64,000 nucleotides of DNA from assembly GCA_038527375.1 (NCBI GenBank), contig JBCBFU010000003.1, forward strand, positions 70,749-134,748, given 5' to 3'. This DNA is from Shimia_B sp038527375 (lineage in GTDB: Bacteria > Pseudomonadota > Alphaproteobacteria > Rhodobacterales > Rhodobacteraceae). The first letter of the stretch is position 1, and each line of letters begins with the position of its first letter. The position numbers and the translations under genes are program-made. This document shows positions 24,712 through 33,953 of the stretch, in pieces. The notes beneath the pieces were generated by a model, which worked only from the letters and a program-made list of their open reading frames with translations, did no database searches and was not told the origin of the DNA.

Positions 24712-25757
24712 ACCGTGGCCAGTGCGCGGTCAAAGCAGTCCTGCGCGCGCGCCCATTCGTCCGACATCTGCGGGAGTTTGCGGAGCGATGGCAGGAGTTG
24801 GCCCGCGAAATCCTCTGAGGATTCAGACGGGAGCATGGAGGGCAGATTGTCGATCGCGGTCACATCAAGCGGCGGGATGTCATGGACGCGGAGCGCCGGG
24901 GCCTCCCACGTTGTGACGCGGTCGTAGACCTTGATGGGGCTGAAATCGCTGTCGGGGTCGCAGGCGATGTCACCGATGACGGTCAGCGTGCGGTGTGCCG
25001 TTTTCGCCGAGGCGGGCACGAAGACGGGCGTGCCGGGGCGCGCGAGGATGCAGTTCAAAAAGAGCCCGTGGTCGAGCACTTCGGGGAACGGGCCGCCGCC
25101 TGCGGTTTCGGCCATGTCCCAGCGCGTGGTTGCGATGCCCATATGGGTGCAGAGGTCTGCGGCCCCTGTACCCACGCGGCCCAAAGCCCCGATGATGAGC
25201 GCGCTGGGGCGCGTGAATATGCCCGACAGATCGGTCTGGAGGTCGGCCAGAAGCGCGGGTGCGGAAGCCACTGCCGAAACGGGGCCGGCAAGGGTGCCAC
25301 GCTGCTGCGCGGTCCAGCATTTCAGCGCGACGGCGGCACCGGCGTAGCCCGCCCAGTAGCCAAAAGCGGCCACGCGCCGCCCGTCGGCATCCGTGAGATA
25401 TTCGAGATCAAGAAGGGTGCCGCCCCCGGCCTTGAACCGTGCCAGCAGGCGCTGGCCTGCGGGCTGGCCTTTGTAGGCGTGGCCGAACATGATGTGGCGG
25501 TGGGGCAGGGGCGTGCCGTCCTCGGGCAGTTCCTTGAGGCCGAAGATGATCGCGTCTTCAGGCGCGCTGCGCCAACTGCCCGCCTGCGCGGGCTGTGCGC
25601 CGGCGTCGAGATAGGGTTGGTAGGGCAACGCGCGGGCGGGGCTGTCTTCCACGGTCACGGATAGGCCCGCCGCGATCAGGTCGGCCACGCCTTCGGGCGT
25701 GATGCCCACGCGAGCTTCGTTCTCGCGCTCTTCGGCGCGGACCCAGAGATGGGTCAC
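24708..25757 (-). CDS. Saccharopine dehydrogenase (NAD+, L-lysine-forming)-like protein
   Basis: The 349 residues begin with an alanine dehydrogenase/PNT-type N-terminal domain (LWVRAEERENEARVGITP), followed by a Rossmann domain with ALIIGALGRVGTGAADLC. This matches the LYS1-type enzyme that interconverts saccharopine with lysine plus 2-oxoglutarate. The GTG start (25757) overlaps the GST stop by four bases; further upstream codons are antisense to the GST gene. The group GST, this enzyme and the small DGMHR protein is translated as one unit. No other lysine-degradation gene is present, so the direction in vivo is open. Confidence 0.85.
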   Translation of the reverse strand: MTHLWVRAEERENEARVGITPEGVADLIAAGLSVTVEDSPARALPYQPYLDAGAQPAQAGSWRSAPEDAIIFGLKELPEDGTPLPHRHIMFGHAYKGQPAGQRLLARFKAGGGTLLDLEYLTDADGRRVAAFGYWAGYAGAAVALKCWTAQQRGTLAGPVSAVASAPALLADLQTDLSGIFTRPSALIIGALGRVGTGAADLCTHMGIATTRWDMAETAGGGPFPEVLDHGLFLNCILARPGTPVFVPASAKTAHRTLTVIGDIACDPDSDFSPIKVYDRVTTWEAPALRVHDIPPLDVTAIDNLPSMLPSESSEDFAGQLLPSLRKLPQMSDEWARAQDCFDRALATV

Positions 25758-26353
25758 GTGAGGACTCCGTCGACGCGGGCGCGGTTGACCGCGGGGCGGC
25801 TGCCGTAGAGTTCCACGTAGCGCGACAGTTTGGGGAACAGCTCGAGCGCCACGCCGTCGCCGGGCATCCACATCGCGATGGGGTAGAGGTAGCAATCGGC
25901 CAGCGTGACCTGATCGCCCATGACGAAGGGGCCTTCGATCATCGCCTCGAGATAGGCGGCCGTCTCCGTCATCGTTTGGGGCACCTTGCGGCGCATGTCG
26001 TCAAAGCTGGCCTCCTGATCCGCCCAGCGGGCGCCGCGCATCTTGTGGGCGTGGTTCACATGGGCGGTGGAGGCGAGATAGGTCATGACCTCGCGCATTT
26101 TGGCGGCGTGCCACGGGTCCTCGGGGATAAGGCCGGGCGCCGCGTATTCGAGGATCGCGATGGTTTCCGTCAGGATGCCGTGATCGGTTTCCAGCGCGGG
26201 CACGCGGCCCTTGGGATTGATCGAGAGATAGGCGTCGGATTTCTGCTGTGCGCTGGCGAAATCGACCGACACGAGCGTGTAATCGGCCCCGATTTCGTTG
26301 AGCGCGAGGACACTGGCCACGGCGATGGTGTTCGGGGCGAAATGCAGCTTCAT
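25754..26353 (-). CDS. Glutathione S-transferase family protein
   Basis: A 199-residue soluble GST: N-terminal thioredoxin fold (MKLHFAPNTIAVASVLALNE, with SINPKGRVPALETD carrying the cis-Pro, and an E-T glutathione contact in GILTETIAILEY), then an alpha-helical C-terminal domain. A beta/theta-like bacterial class is likely; the substrate cannot be read from sequence. It is first in a minus-strand run with the saccharopine dehydrogenase-like gene (four-base overlap) and only 12 bases downstream of the histidine phosphatase. Confidence 0.88.
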   Translation of the reverse strand: MKLHFAPNTIAVASVLALNEIGADYTLVSVDFASAQQKSDAYLSINPKGRVPALETDHGILTETIAILEYAAPGLIPEDPWHAAKMREVMTYLASTAHVNHAHKMRGARWADQEASFDDMRRKVPQTMTETAAYLEAMIEGPFVMGDQVTLADCYLYPIAMWMPGDGVALELFPKLSRYVELYGSRPAVNRARVDGVLT

Positions 26354-26365
26354 GACAGGGCCTTT

Positions 26366-27016
26366 CTAGTAATGCGTGCGGCTGGCGCGCCGGTCTGGCG
26401 TATCAAGATGGGGCGTGGCCCCGAATTCGGCCATGAAAAACCGCTCGTGCAGGTATTCGACGCGGTGGACGGATGTGTTGGCGGTCTGGACGATGATCTT
26501 CATGTGCCCCGCGTGGGACAGACCCAGCACGTGGCGGTGCACCATCGCGATCACCCCGGTCGAGGTGCACACAAGCGCGCGCCCGCCGCGATCTGCAAGC
26601 TCGGTCAGGGCGGTGACGATGCGGGTTTCGAACTGGGCAAAGGTTTCGGGAACGCCCTCTAGCTCGTCCGCTTTCCAGTGGGTGAAGACGCGGTCGACAT
26701 GGGTGGTGAAGTCGCCGCCCGGCCCGGGATGGGGCGTGCCGTCGCGCGCCTGTAGCGCGTCGGCCAGCGCGAAATAGCCCAATTCATTCCAGCGCGCGTC
26801 GATTTCGGTGTCCGTGTGGCCGATGCCCGCCGCCGTTTCCACATGCCGGCGCATGTCGCCGCAGACGATGTGATCGAAATGCGGGTTTGTGGCGCGGAAG
26901 TGGTCGCCCAGCCAGGCCGCCTGCTGGTGGCCCAGGTCCGACAGTTGATCGTAGCTGTGTTCATCCTGGGCTGCCGAGTTGGCTTGCCCGTGTCGGACGA
27001 GGACGATTTCGGCCAT
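26366..27016 (-). CDS. Histidine phosphatase (phosphoglycerate mutase-like) family protein
   Basis: A 216-residue cytoplasmic phosphatase with the N-terminal catalytic motif LVRHGQAN (His near residue 8) and the second-half motif ALVCTSTGVIAMVHRH. The usual GH of this motif is replaced by ST, so the second catalytic His may be altered. The ATG at 27016 is chosen because the sequence upstream is low-complexity and belongs to the divergent promoter region. The substrate is unknown. Confidence 0.85.
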   Translation of the reverse strand: MAEIVLVRHGQANSAAQDEHSYDQLSDLGHQQAAWLGDHFRATNPHFDHIVCGDMRRHVETAAGIGHTDTEIDARWNELGYFALADALQARDGTPHPGPGGDFTTHVDRVFTHWKADELEGVPETFAQFETRIVTALTELADRGGRALVCTSTGVIAMVHRHVLGLSHAGHMKIIVQTANTSVHRVEYLHERFFMAEFGATPHLDTPDRRASRTHY

Positions 27017-27294
27017 GTCGCGCTTCCCTTGCTGTGTGGCGGCAGTTGGCCCGGATCGGCGTGGTGCTTCAACCCGAAAGGCGGTGCGGTCCAGACGGCC
27101 CGGATTTTTTGAGTTTTTTGGGACCATCGAAGGGGCGGGTCTGCCGTTACCATGGCCGGGCGGAGGTGCGGATCGGAAACAGCGGTTCCTTGTGTCGCGG
27201 CCCGATGGCGCATTTGGCGCAGGCCGCGTCGTGGATGGGGGCTGCCGCACGGGTTGGGCGTGGTCTAACCTTTCGCAGGTTTGGGAGATTGCAG

Positions 27295-30057
27295 ATGTCT
27301 GAGACAATCCGATTCACGTTGGATGGCCGTGAGGTCGAGGCCGCGCCGGGGCAGACCATTTGGGAAGTCGCCAAGGGTGGCGGGCTGATCATTCCGCATC
27401 TGTGTCACCGCGACGAGCCCGGCTATCGGTCGGACGGCAACTGCCGCGCCTGCATGGTCGAGATCGAGGGCGAGCGCACGCTGGCGGCGTCCTGCATCCG
27501 CACGCCCAGTGAGGGCATGGTCGTGACCACAGACAGCAACCGGGCCGAGACCGCGCGGAAGATGGTCATGGAGATGCTTGTGGCCGACCAGCCCGAGCAG
27601 GAGGTGGCGCACGACAAGTCGTCCCATTTGTGGGACATGGCGGCCGGGCAAGGTGTCGAGGCGAGCCGGTTCCCCAAGCTGGAAGACGGGCGTATCCCAC
27701 TGCTCGATGACAGCCACGTGGCGATGTCGGTCAATCTGGATGCGTGTATCCAGTGTGGCCTGTGCGTGCGCGCGTGCCGCGAGGTTCAGGTCAATGACGT
27801 GATCGGGATGTCGGGGCGGGGCCATGACGCCTATCCGACCTTCGACATGGCCGATCCCATGGGCGAGTCGACCTGCGTGGCCTGCGGTGAATGCGTTCAG
27901 GCCTGCCCGACGGGCGCCTTGATGCCAGCGAGCGTCACCCCCGGCGACGGCGTGGGCGACAGCATGGATTTCGATGAAGAGATCGAGAGCGTCTGCGCGT
28001 TCTGCGGCGTGGGCTGTCAGGTGTCGATGAAGGTCAAGGACGGCAAGATCAAATATGTCGAGGGGATCAATGGCCCCGCAAACGAAGGGCGGCTGTGTGT
28101 CAAAGGGCGCTTTGGCTATGACTACATCCACCACCAGCACCGGCTGACGAAACCCCTGATCCGACGGGAAGACGCACCAGCCAAAGGGCTGAACGTCGAT
28201 CCCGACAATTGGCAGGAGTTCTTCCGCGAGGCATCGTGGGAGGAGGCGCTGGATCGCGCGGCGGGTGGTCTAAAGGGTCGGGGGCGCGAAGTGGCGGGCT
28301 TTGGGTCGGCCAAGTGCACGAATGAAGAGGCGTATCTCTTCCAGAAGTTCATCCGGCAGGGGTTCGGCCATAACAACGTCGATCACTGCACGCGGCTGTG
28401 TCACGCGTCGTCTGTCGCGGCGTTGATGGAGAACGTCGGATCGGGCGCGGTGACGGCGACGTTCAACGAGATCGAGAATGCCGATGTGGCGATCGTGATC
28501 GGGGCCAACCCGATCGAGAACCACCCGGTCGCTGCGACGTTCTTTAAGCAATTCGCCAAGCGCGGTGGCAAGCTGATCGTGATGGACCCGCGGGGTCAGG
28601 CGCTCAAACGGTTTGCCACACATATGCTCCAGTTCCGGCCCGGGGCCGATGTAAGCATGCTGAACGCGATCATGCATGTGATCGTGGAGGAAGGCCTCTA
28701 CGACCAGCAATATATCGAGGCCTATACCGAGAATTGGGAGGCCGAGAAGGCGCATCTGGCCGACTTCGCGCCTGAGAAGATGTCCGAGATTTGCGGCATC
28801 GACGCAGAGACGCTTCGCGCGGTGGCGCGGGACTTTGCGGGTGCCAATGCTGGCATGATCTTCTGGGGCATGGGCGTGAGCCAGCACATCCACGGGACGG
28901 ATAACTCTCGCTGCCTGATTTCACTGGCGCTGATGACGGGGCATGTGGGACGGCCCGGGACCGGACTGCACCCGCTGCGCGGTCAGAACAACGTGCAGGG
29001 CGCGTCAGACGCGGGGCTGATCCCGATGTTCCTGCCCGATTATCAGAGCGTGATGAGCGATGATGTGCGGTCCGCCTTCACGGGTGTCTGGGGATCCGAG
29101 GATTTCAGTGCCGAGAAGGGCCTGACCGTGACCGAGATCATGGATGCGGTCCACGCCGATCAGATCAAGGCGATGTATATCCTGGGGGAGAATCCGGCGA
29201 TGTCGGACCCGGATGTGGAGCATGCGCGCGACGCGCTGGCCAAGCTCGATCATCTCGTGGTGCAGGACATCTTTATCACCGAGACGGCGAATTATGCGGA
29301 TGTGATCCTGCCGGCCTCGGCGCTCTATGAGAAATCCGGGACGGTATCAAACACCAACCGGCAGGTGCAGATGGTGCGGCCCGTTGTGGCGCCTCCGGGG
29401 GAAGCCCGCGAGGATTGGTGGATCGAGGTCGAGTTGGCCAAGCGCTGTGGGATGGATTGGGGTTATACCCACCCGTCCGAGGTGTTCGCCGAGATGGCGA
29501 TCAACATGAAAAGCCTGAGCAACATCACCTGGGCGCGGCTGGAGAATGAGGCGGTGACCTATCCGTCGCTCAGCCCCGAGGATCCGGGTCAGGCGGTCGT
29601 GTTCGGTGACGGTTTCCCGCGCGAGGATGGCCGGGCGCGGTTCACGCCCGCGAATGTCATCGCGCCGGATGATGTGCCCGATGACGAATATCCGATGATC
29701 ATGACCACGGGTCGGCAGTTGGAGCATTGGCACACCGGGTCGATGACGCGGCGCGCCACTGTTCTGGATGGGTTGGAGCCCGAGGCGAATTGCAGCCTGC
29801 ACCCGTCGACCCTGCGCAAGTTGGGCGTGCAGCCGGGCGAGTTCGTTACGCTGACCACCAAGCGCGGGTCGATCACGATCATGGCGCGTGAGGATCGCGC
29901 GGTGTCGCCGGACATGGTGTTCGTGCCCTTCGCCTATGTGGAGGCCGCCGCCAACGTTCTGACGAACCCGGCGGTCGATCCCTATGGCAAGATCCCTGAG
30001 TTCAAGTTCAGCGCGGTGCGCGTTGAGAGCGCAGAGCAGGTGACGGCGGCCGAGTAA
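27295..30057 (+). CDS. fdhF: Formate dehydrogenase alpha subunit (molybdopterin, Cys-type), orphan
   Basis: The 920-residue protein contains, in order, a plant-type [2Fe-2S] domain (CRACMVEIEG and the first Cys pair), a His/Cys 4Fe-4S site, two ferredoxin-type 4Fe-4S motifs (CIQCGLCVRACREV and CVACGECVQACPTG) and a further CAFCGVGCQ cluster. The bis-MGD molybdopterin domain follows, with LCHASSV as the catalytic position (Cys, not selenocysteine). This is the layout of FdsA/FDH-alpha, which oxidises formate and passes electrons through iron-sulfur centres. The partner genes fdsB, fdsG and fdsD are not adjacent. The ATG at 27295 follows GGGAG. The adjoining 278-base gap is a divergent promoter region with T-rich tracts. 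Confidence 0.88.
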   Translation: MSETIRFTLDGREVEAAPGQTIWEVAKGGGLIIPHLCHRDEPGYRSDGNCRACMVEIEGERTLAASCIRTPSEGMVVTTDSNRAETARKMVMEMLVADQPEQEVAHDKSSHLWDMAAGQGVEASRFPKLEDGRIPLLDDSHVAMSVNLDACIQCGLCVRACREVQVNDVIGMSGRGHDAYPTFDMADPMGESTCVACGECVQACPTGALMPASVTPGDGVGDSMDFDEEIESVCAFCGVGCQVSMKVKDGKIKYVEGINGPANEGRLCVKGRFGYDYIHHQHRLTKPLIRREDAPAKGLNVDPDNWQEFFREASWEEALDRAAGGLKGRGREVAGFGSAKCTNEEAYLFQKFIRQGFGHNNVDHCTRLCHASSVAALMENVGSGAVTATFNEIENADVAIVIGANPIENHPVAATFFKQFAKRGGKLIVMDPRGQALKRFATHMLQFRPGADVSMLNAIMHVIVEEGLYDQQYIEAYTENWEAEKAHLADFAPEKMSEICGIDAETLRAVARDFAGANAGMIFWGMGVSQHIHGTDNSRCLISLALMTGHVGRPGTGLHPLRGQNNVQGASDAGLIPMFLPDYQSVMSDDVRSAFTGVWGSEDFSAEKGLTVTEIMDAVHADQIKAMYILGENPAMSDPDVEHARDALAKLDHLVVQDIFITETANYADVILPASALYEKSGTVSNTNRQVQMVRPVVAPPGEAREDWWIEVELAKRCGMDWGYTHPSEVFAEMAINMKSLSNITWARLENEAVTYPSLSPEDPGQAVVFGDGFPREDGRARFTPANVIAPDDVPDDEYPMIMTTGRQLEHWHTGSMTRRATVLDGLEPEANCSLHPSTLRKLGVQPGEFVTLTTKRGSITIMAREDRAVSPDMVFVPFAYVEAAANVLTNPAVDPYGKIPEFKFSAVRVESAEQVTAAE

Positions 30058-30081
30058 CCCTGCCGCCATGTGGCGCACAGG

Positions 30082-30387
30082 TCAGCGCGCGATTGCCGTC
30101 ATGCGGCGGCCGGCACATGTGCCGTCTGAAAGGCAGACAACCTGCGTCACCTGTGCGGCGACAACGCGGGGCCGGGGGGCAGGTTGTGCGACTTGGGTAG
30201 CGCGGGCGCCATAAAGTTCGTCCTGGCGCTGACTTCGCACGGGCGTGCCGCGGCCCGTTAACGCATAGCGCGTGTTGGCGGACGTGTTTTCCTGGATGCC
30301 GAAGCTGGCGAGGTTTTGGGCTTGCGCGGGGGCCGTGACGGCCATGCTGAGGGCCAATCCGAGGCCCAGTGTGTAAAAGAGTCTCAT
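30082..30387 (-). CDS. Small exported protein of unknown function
   Basis: A 101-residue protein with a clear Sec signal peptide (MRLFYTLGLGLALSMAVTAP, cleaved near AQA). The mature chain is short, Gln/Arg/Ala-rich and has two Cys in CLSDGTC near the C-terminus that could form a small loop. No family was recognised. It is convergent with the formate dehydrogenase gene, 24 bases apart. Confidence 0.75.
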   Translation of the reverse strand: MRLFYTLGLGLALSMAVTAPAQAQNLASFGIQENTSANTRYALTGRGTPVRSQRQDELYGARATQVAQPAPRPRVVAAQVTQVVCLSDGTCAGRRMTAIAR

Positions 30388-30503
30388 CGATTACGCTCCG
30401 ATTAGATCAACGACTGTTAAAGTTCGCTTCAATCCGAGCGCACTTTTGTGAGGCACAACTTAGACGTTATAGTGGCCTGCGTACTGTGCGGTGAAACTGT
30501 TCG

Positions 30504-31739
30504 TTAGCCCCACGTCACGTTAGCGGCAAAAAGGTAGCCAGCGCCGTAAACCGTTCGAATAAAAGATGGATTTTCCGGGTCGCCCGCCAGCTTTCGCCTG
30601 AGGCGGGACATGCGCACGTCGAGGCTCCGTGTGCTGCCAGTGCGTGCGGATGTCAGGTCGTCGCGCGTCAGAACCTCGTTTGGACGTTCTAGGAAGTGTC
30701 TGAGCAGCGCGGCCTCGGCCAAGGACAGGGTTTCAGTGCGTCCGTCAGGTGCCGTAACCTCTAACCCCTGTAGGTTCACGACCCATCCATTAAAGGAGGC
30801 GCGTGTTTTCGGCACAGGGTCGGTGGGTGAGGCCCTGTCCCCGTATCCTGGGCTGATTTCCATGGACAGGATGTAGGCCCCGGTAACCGCTCCGGTCATG
30901 TCCGTATCGGGGGTAAAGGCCGCGCGGATGTGGTTGTCGCCCTCGGGTGTGTCGAATTCGACCACCTTGGGCGCGCCACCCAAAGCCGAGTTCATGGCGT
31001 CCGAGATGATCGTGTAGATCGGAGTTCCCAAGACCTCCTGAATGCCGTGGCCGACGATGTCGCTGGCCCCGTTGGCGGGTGAGAGCGGGAGGCGGTGGTT
31101 GGAATAGGTATAGCGCCCTTGCCGGTCGATGCGGGCGATATGGGCAGGCGTTGTTTCCGCGGCGAGGCGGACCCGGGCCTCGGCGGCTTCGAGGTGTTGT
31201 TGGGTTTCACGCAGTTGGGTGATGGTGGATTGCAAGGCGCGGTTGGTGCGCGCGAGCTCCTCGGACCGTGACAGAAGTTCGCCGGACAGGTCCTCGGACC
31301 GGGCGCGCAGGATGTGTTCCTGACGTTTGATGTCGGTGATGTCGGTATAGACCGCGACCCAGCCCCCCTGACGCAGCGGTCCGCCTTCGATGGACAGCCA
31401 GCGCCCGTTGGCGCGTTTGCGTTCAAGGTAGTGGGGTTGGAAGGTCAGCGCCTGATTGACGCGGTCCGCGACGAATTGGTCGGTGTCTTCGACCGGGCCG
31501 TATTCGCCCTGCGCAGCGAGGTGGCGGATCGTGTCGTCAAAGCGTGCGCCGGGTTCGATGAGCCGGTCGGGCAGATTGAAGATCGTTTTGAACCGACGGT
31601 TGGCGACCAGCAGCACGAGGTCTTCGCTATAAAGCGAGATGGCTTGCTGGATCATGTTGAGGCCCGAGCGCAGCAGCACAGAACTGTCGCGGCTGCGATG
31701 CAGGCTGTCGGCGGGACGGGAGAGGTCGAAATCCATCAT
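30504..31739 (-). CDS. PAS-domain protein with a C-terminal OmpR-type winged helix
   Basis: A 411-residue regulator. An N-terminal PAS_7-like domain (about residues 25-130, SGLNMIQQAISLYSEDLVLLVANRRF) leads to a coiled-coil (about 145-190), a second PAS-like domain (about 190-290), and a C-terminal winged helix of the OmpR/PhoB class (about 310-408; ending SLDVRMSRLRRKL and TVYGAGYLF). There is no kinase, receiver or membrane segment, so sensing and DNA binding are in one soluble protein. The start is ATG 31739; a GTG three codons upstream is an alternative. It is divergent from the acyl-CoA synthetase gene, a plausible target. Confidence 0.85.
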   Translation of the reverse strand: MMDFDLSRPADSLHRSRDSSVLLRSGLNMIQQAISLYSEDLVLLVANRRFKTIFNLPDRLIEPGARFDDTIRHLAAQGEYGPVEDTDQFVADRVNQALTFQPHYLERKRANGRWLSIEGGPLRQGGWVAVYTDITDIKRQEHILRARSEDLSGELLSRSEELARTNRALQSTITQLRETQQHLEAAEARVRLAAETTPAHIARIDRQGRYTYSNHRLPLSPANGASDIVGHGIQEVLGTPIYTIISDAMNSALGGAPKVVEFDTPEGDNHIRAAFTPDTDMTGAVTGAYILSMEISPGYGDRASPTDPVPKTRASFNGWVVNLQGLEVTAPDGRTETLSLAEAALLRHFLERPNEVLTRDDLTSARTGSTRSLDVRMSRLRRKLAGDPENPSFIRTVYGAGYLFAANVTWG

Positions 31740-31876
31740 GTGAAACACTCTGTTGCATTTTGTTGGATTAATGCAAGGTTTGACAGGTGCGGGTGGGGCC
31801 GCAAATGATCAATCATCGGGAATCAAAATCGCCCGAAAATGAGACTGCAGAAAACTGCGGCTTGGGAGGATATCAC

Positions 31877-33839
31877 GTGACGGCTGAGGCTACCCCTGTA
31901 GAGGGTCTGGCATCCGTGCCTGCGCTGTTGGCGCGCAACGCGCGCGAATTTGGCGCGACGGCTGCCTATCGCGAAAAAGAGCTGGGCATCTGGCAAAGCT
32001 GGACATGGGCCGAGGCAGAAGCCGAGGTGACCGATCTGGCGCTGGGCCTCTTGGGGCTCGGTCAACCCGGGCGACCACGTGGCCATCATCGGGCGCAACC
32101 GTCCCTACCTTTATTGGTCGATCATTGCCGTGCAGATGACGGGGGCCGTTCCGGTGCCGCTCTATCAGGACGCGGTGGGCGAAGAGATCGCCTATGTTCT
32201 GGATCACTGTCAGGCGCGGTTTGTCGTGGCGGGCGATCAGGAGCAGGTGGACAAGGTTCTGGACATCCAGGACCGCCTGAAGACGCTGGAGCACATCGTC
32301 TACCTCGACCCGCGGGGGATGCGGAAATACGACCATGCGATGCTGACGCCGTTCCGCACCTTGCAAGAGCAGGGGCGCGCGTCCGGCGACCGGGCGGCGC
32401 TGACGGCGCGCTGGGACGGGCTGGGATATGACGACACCTGCGTGATGCTGTACACCTCTGGAACCACCGGCAAGCCCAAGGGTGTGGTGCTGTCGAACCG
32501 AAATATTATCGAGACGTCCAAGAATTCGGCCGAGTTCGACAAACTGCGCGCGGGCGACGAGGTATTGGCCTATCTGCCGATGGCGTGGGTGGGTGATTTC
32601 ATCTTTTCGATCGGGCAGGCGCTGTGGACGGGGTTCTGTGTGAACTGCCCCGAGAGCGCCGAGACGGTCATGCATGACCTGCGCGAGATCGGGCCGACCT
32701 ATTACTTTGCGCCGCCACGGGTGTTCGAGACGCAGCTGACCAGCGTCATGATCCGGATGGAGGATGCGGGGCGCCTGAAGCGGTCGATCTTCAAGTATTT
32801 CATGGAGCACGCCAAGACGGTGGGTCCCAAGATGTTGGACGGGAAGTCCGTTGGGCTGATCGACCGGGTGAAATACGCGCTGGGAGAGTTCATGGTCTAC
32901 GGGCCGCTGAAGAACACGCTTGGGTTCAGCCGCGTGCGCGTGGGCTATACTGCGGGTGAAGCGATCGGGCCGGAGATTTTCGAGTTCTATCGGTCGCTCG
33001 GGATCAATCTGAAGCAGCTTTATGGTCAGACCGAAGCGTCTGTGTTCATCACCCAGCAGAAGGATGACGAGGTCCGCGCAGATACCGTGGGCACGCCCAC
33101 GCCAGGGGTGGAGCTGCGCATCGATGACAGTGGCGAGGTGTTTTACCGGTCACCCGGTGTCTTTGTGGAATACTACCAGAACGCGGACAGCACGGCGGGG
33201 ACCAAGGATGCCGAGGGTTGGGTCGCGACCGGCGATGCGGGCTTCCTGGAACCTGCCACCGGGCATCTGCGGATCATCGACCGGGCCAAGGACGTGGGCA
33301 AGATGGCCGATGGGTCGCTGTTCGCGCCCAAGTATGTCGAGAACAAGCTGAAGTTTTTCCCGAACATTCTGGAGGCTGTGGTCTTTGGTAACGGGCGGGA
33401 TCGCTGCACGGCGTTCATCAACATCGACCTGACGGCGGTGGGCAACTGGGCGGAGCGCAACAACATCGCCTATGGCTCCTACCAGGAGTTGTCGCAGCAC
33501 CCGCAGGTGCGCGAGACGATCAAGAGCCACGTGGAAGAGGTGAACCGGTCGGTCGCCGAGGACGAGATGTTGTCGGGCTGTCAGATCCATCGGTTCGTGG
33601 TGCTGCACAAGGAGCTGGATGCCGATGACGGAGAGATGACGCGGACCCGCAAAGTGCGTCGCCGGGTGATCGAAGAGAAGTTCGATGACCTGATCGCGGC
33701 GCTCTATGACGGGTCGGCGGAGATTTCGACTGTGACCGAGGTGACCTATGAGGATGGGCGCAAGGGGTCCATCGCGGCCACCTTGCAGGTGATGGATGCG
33801 GATGTTCAGGCCGTGGCCGCCCGGATGGCCGCGGAATGA
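31877..33839 (+). pseudogene. Long-chain-type acyl-CoA synthetase (AMP-binding), single-base frameshift
   Basis: An ANL-superfamily ligase that would activate a carboxylic acid with ATP and CoA. The start is GTG 31877 after GGGAGGA. The first part (about 61 codons, ending LLGLG) is in one frame. From about 32061 the protein continues in another frame (VNPGDHVAIIGRNRPYLYW). Either one extra base at 32060 or two missing bases explains this. All core motifs follow intact: YTSGTTGKPKGV, YGQTEASVFI and TGDAGFL. The break lies in a G/C run in a draft assembly, so a sequencing error is as likely as real decay. The gene heads the liv-type transporter cluster. If the break is real, an internal ATG at 32079 gives a truncated protein. 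Confidence 0.88.
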
Positions 33840-33953
33840 CGGTCGTGTTGCGAGATGCGCGCCCAGCGCCTGCGGCGACTGCCCGCCCACCCCGCCACAG
33901 CAGCCACGGGGGTCATTGGCGGGAGTTCTTGAGGACCATCGAAGGGGGTGGCC

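Noticed and set aside
27295..30057. Selenocysteine in the formate dehydrogenase
   Set aside because: The catalytic position is an ordinary Cys codon in LCHASSV, with no in-frame TGA and no SECIS-like stem needed.
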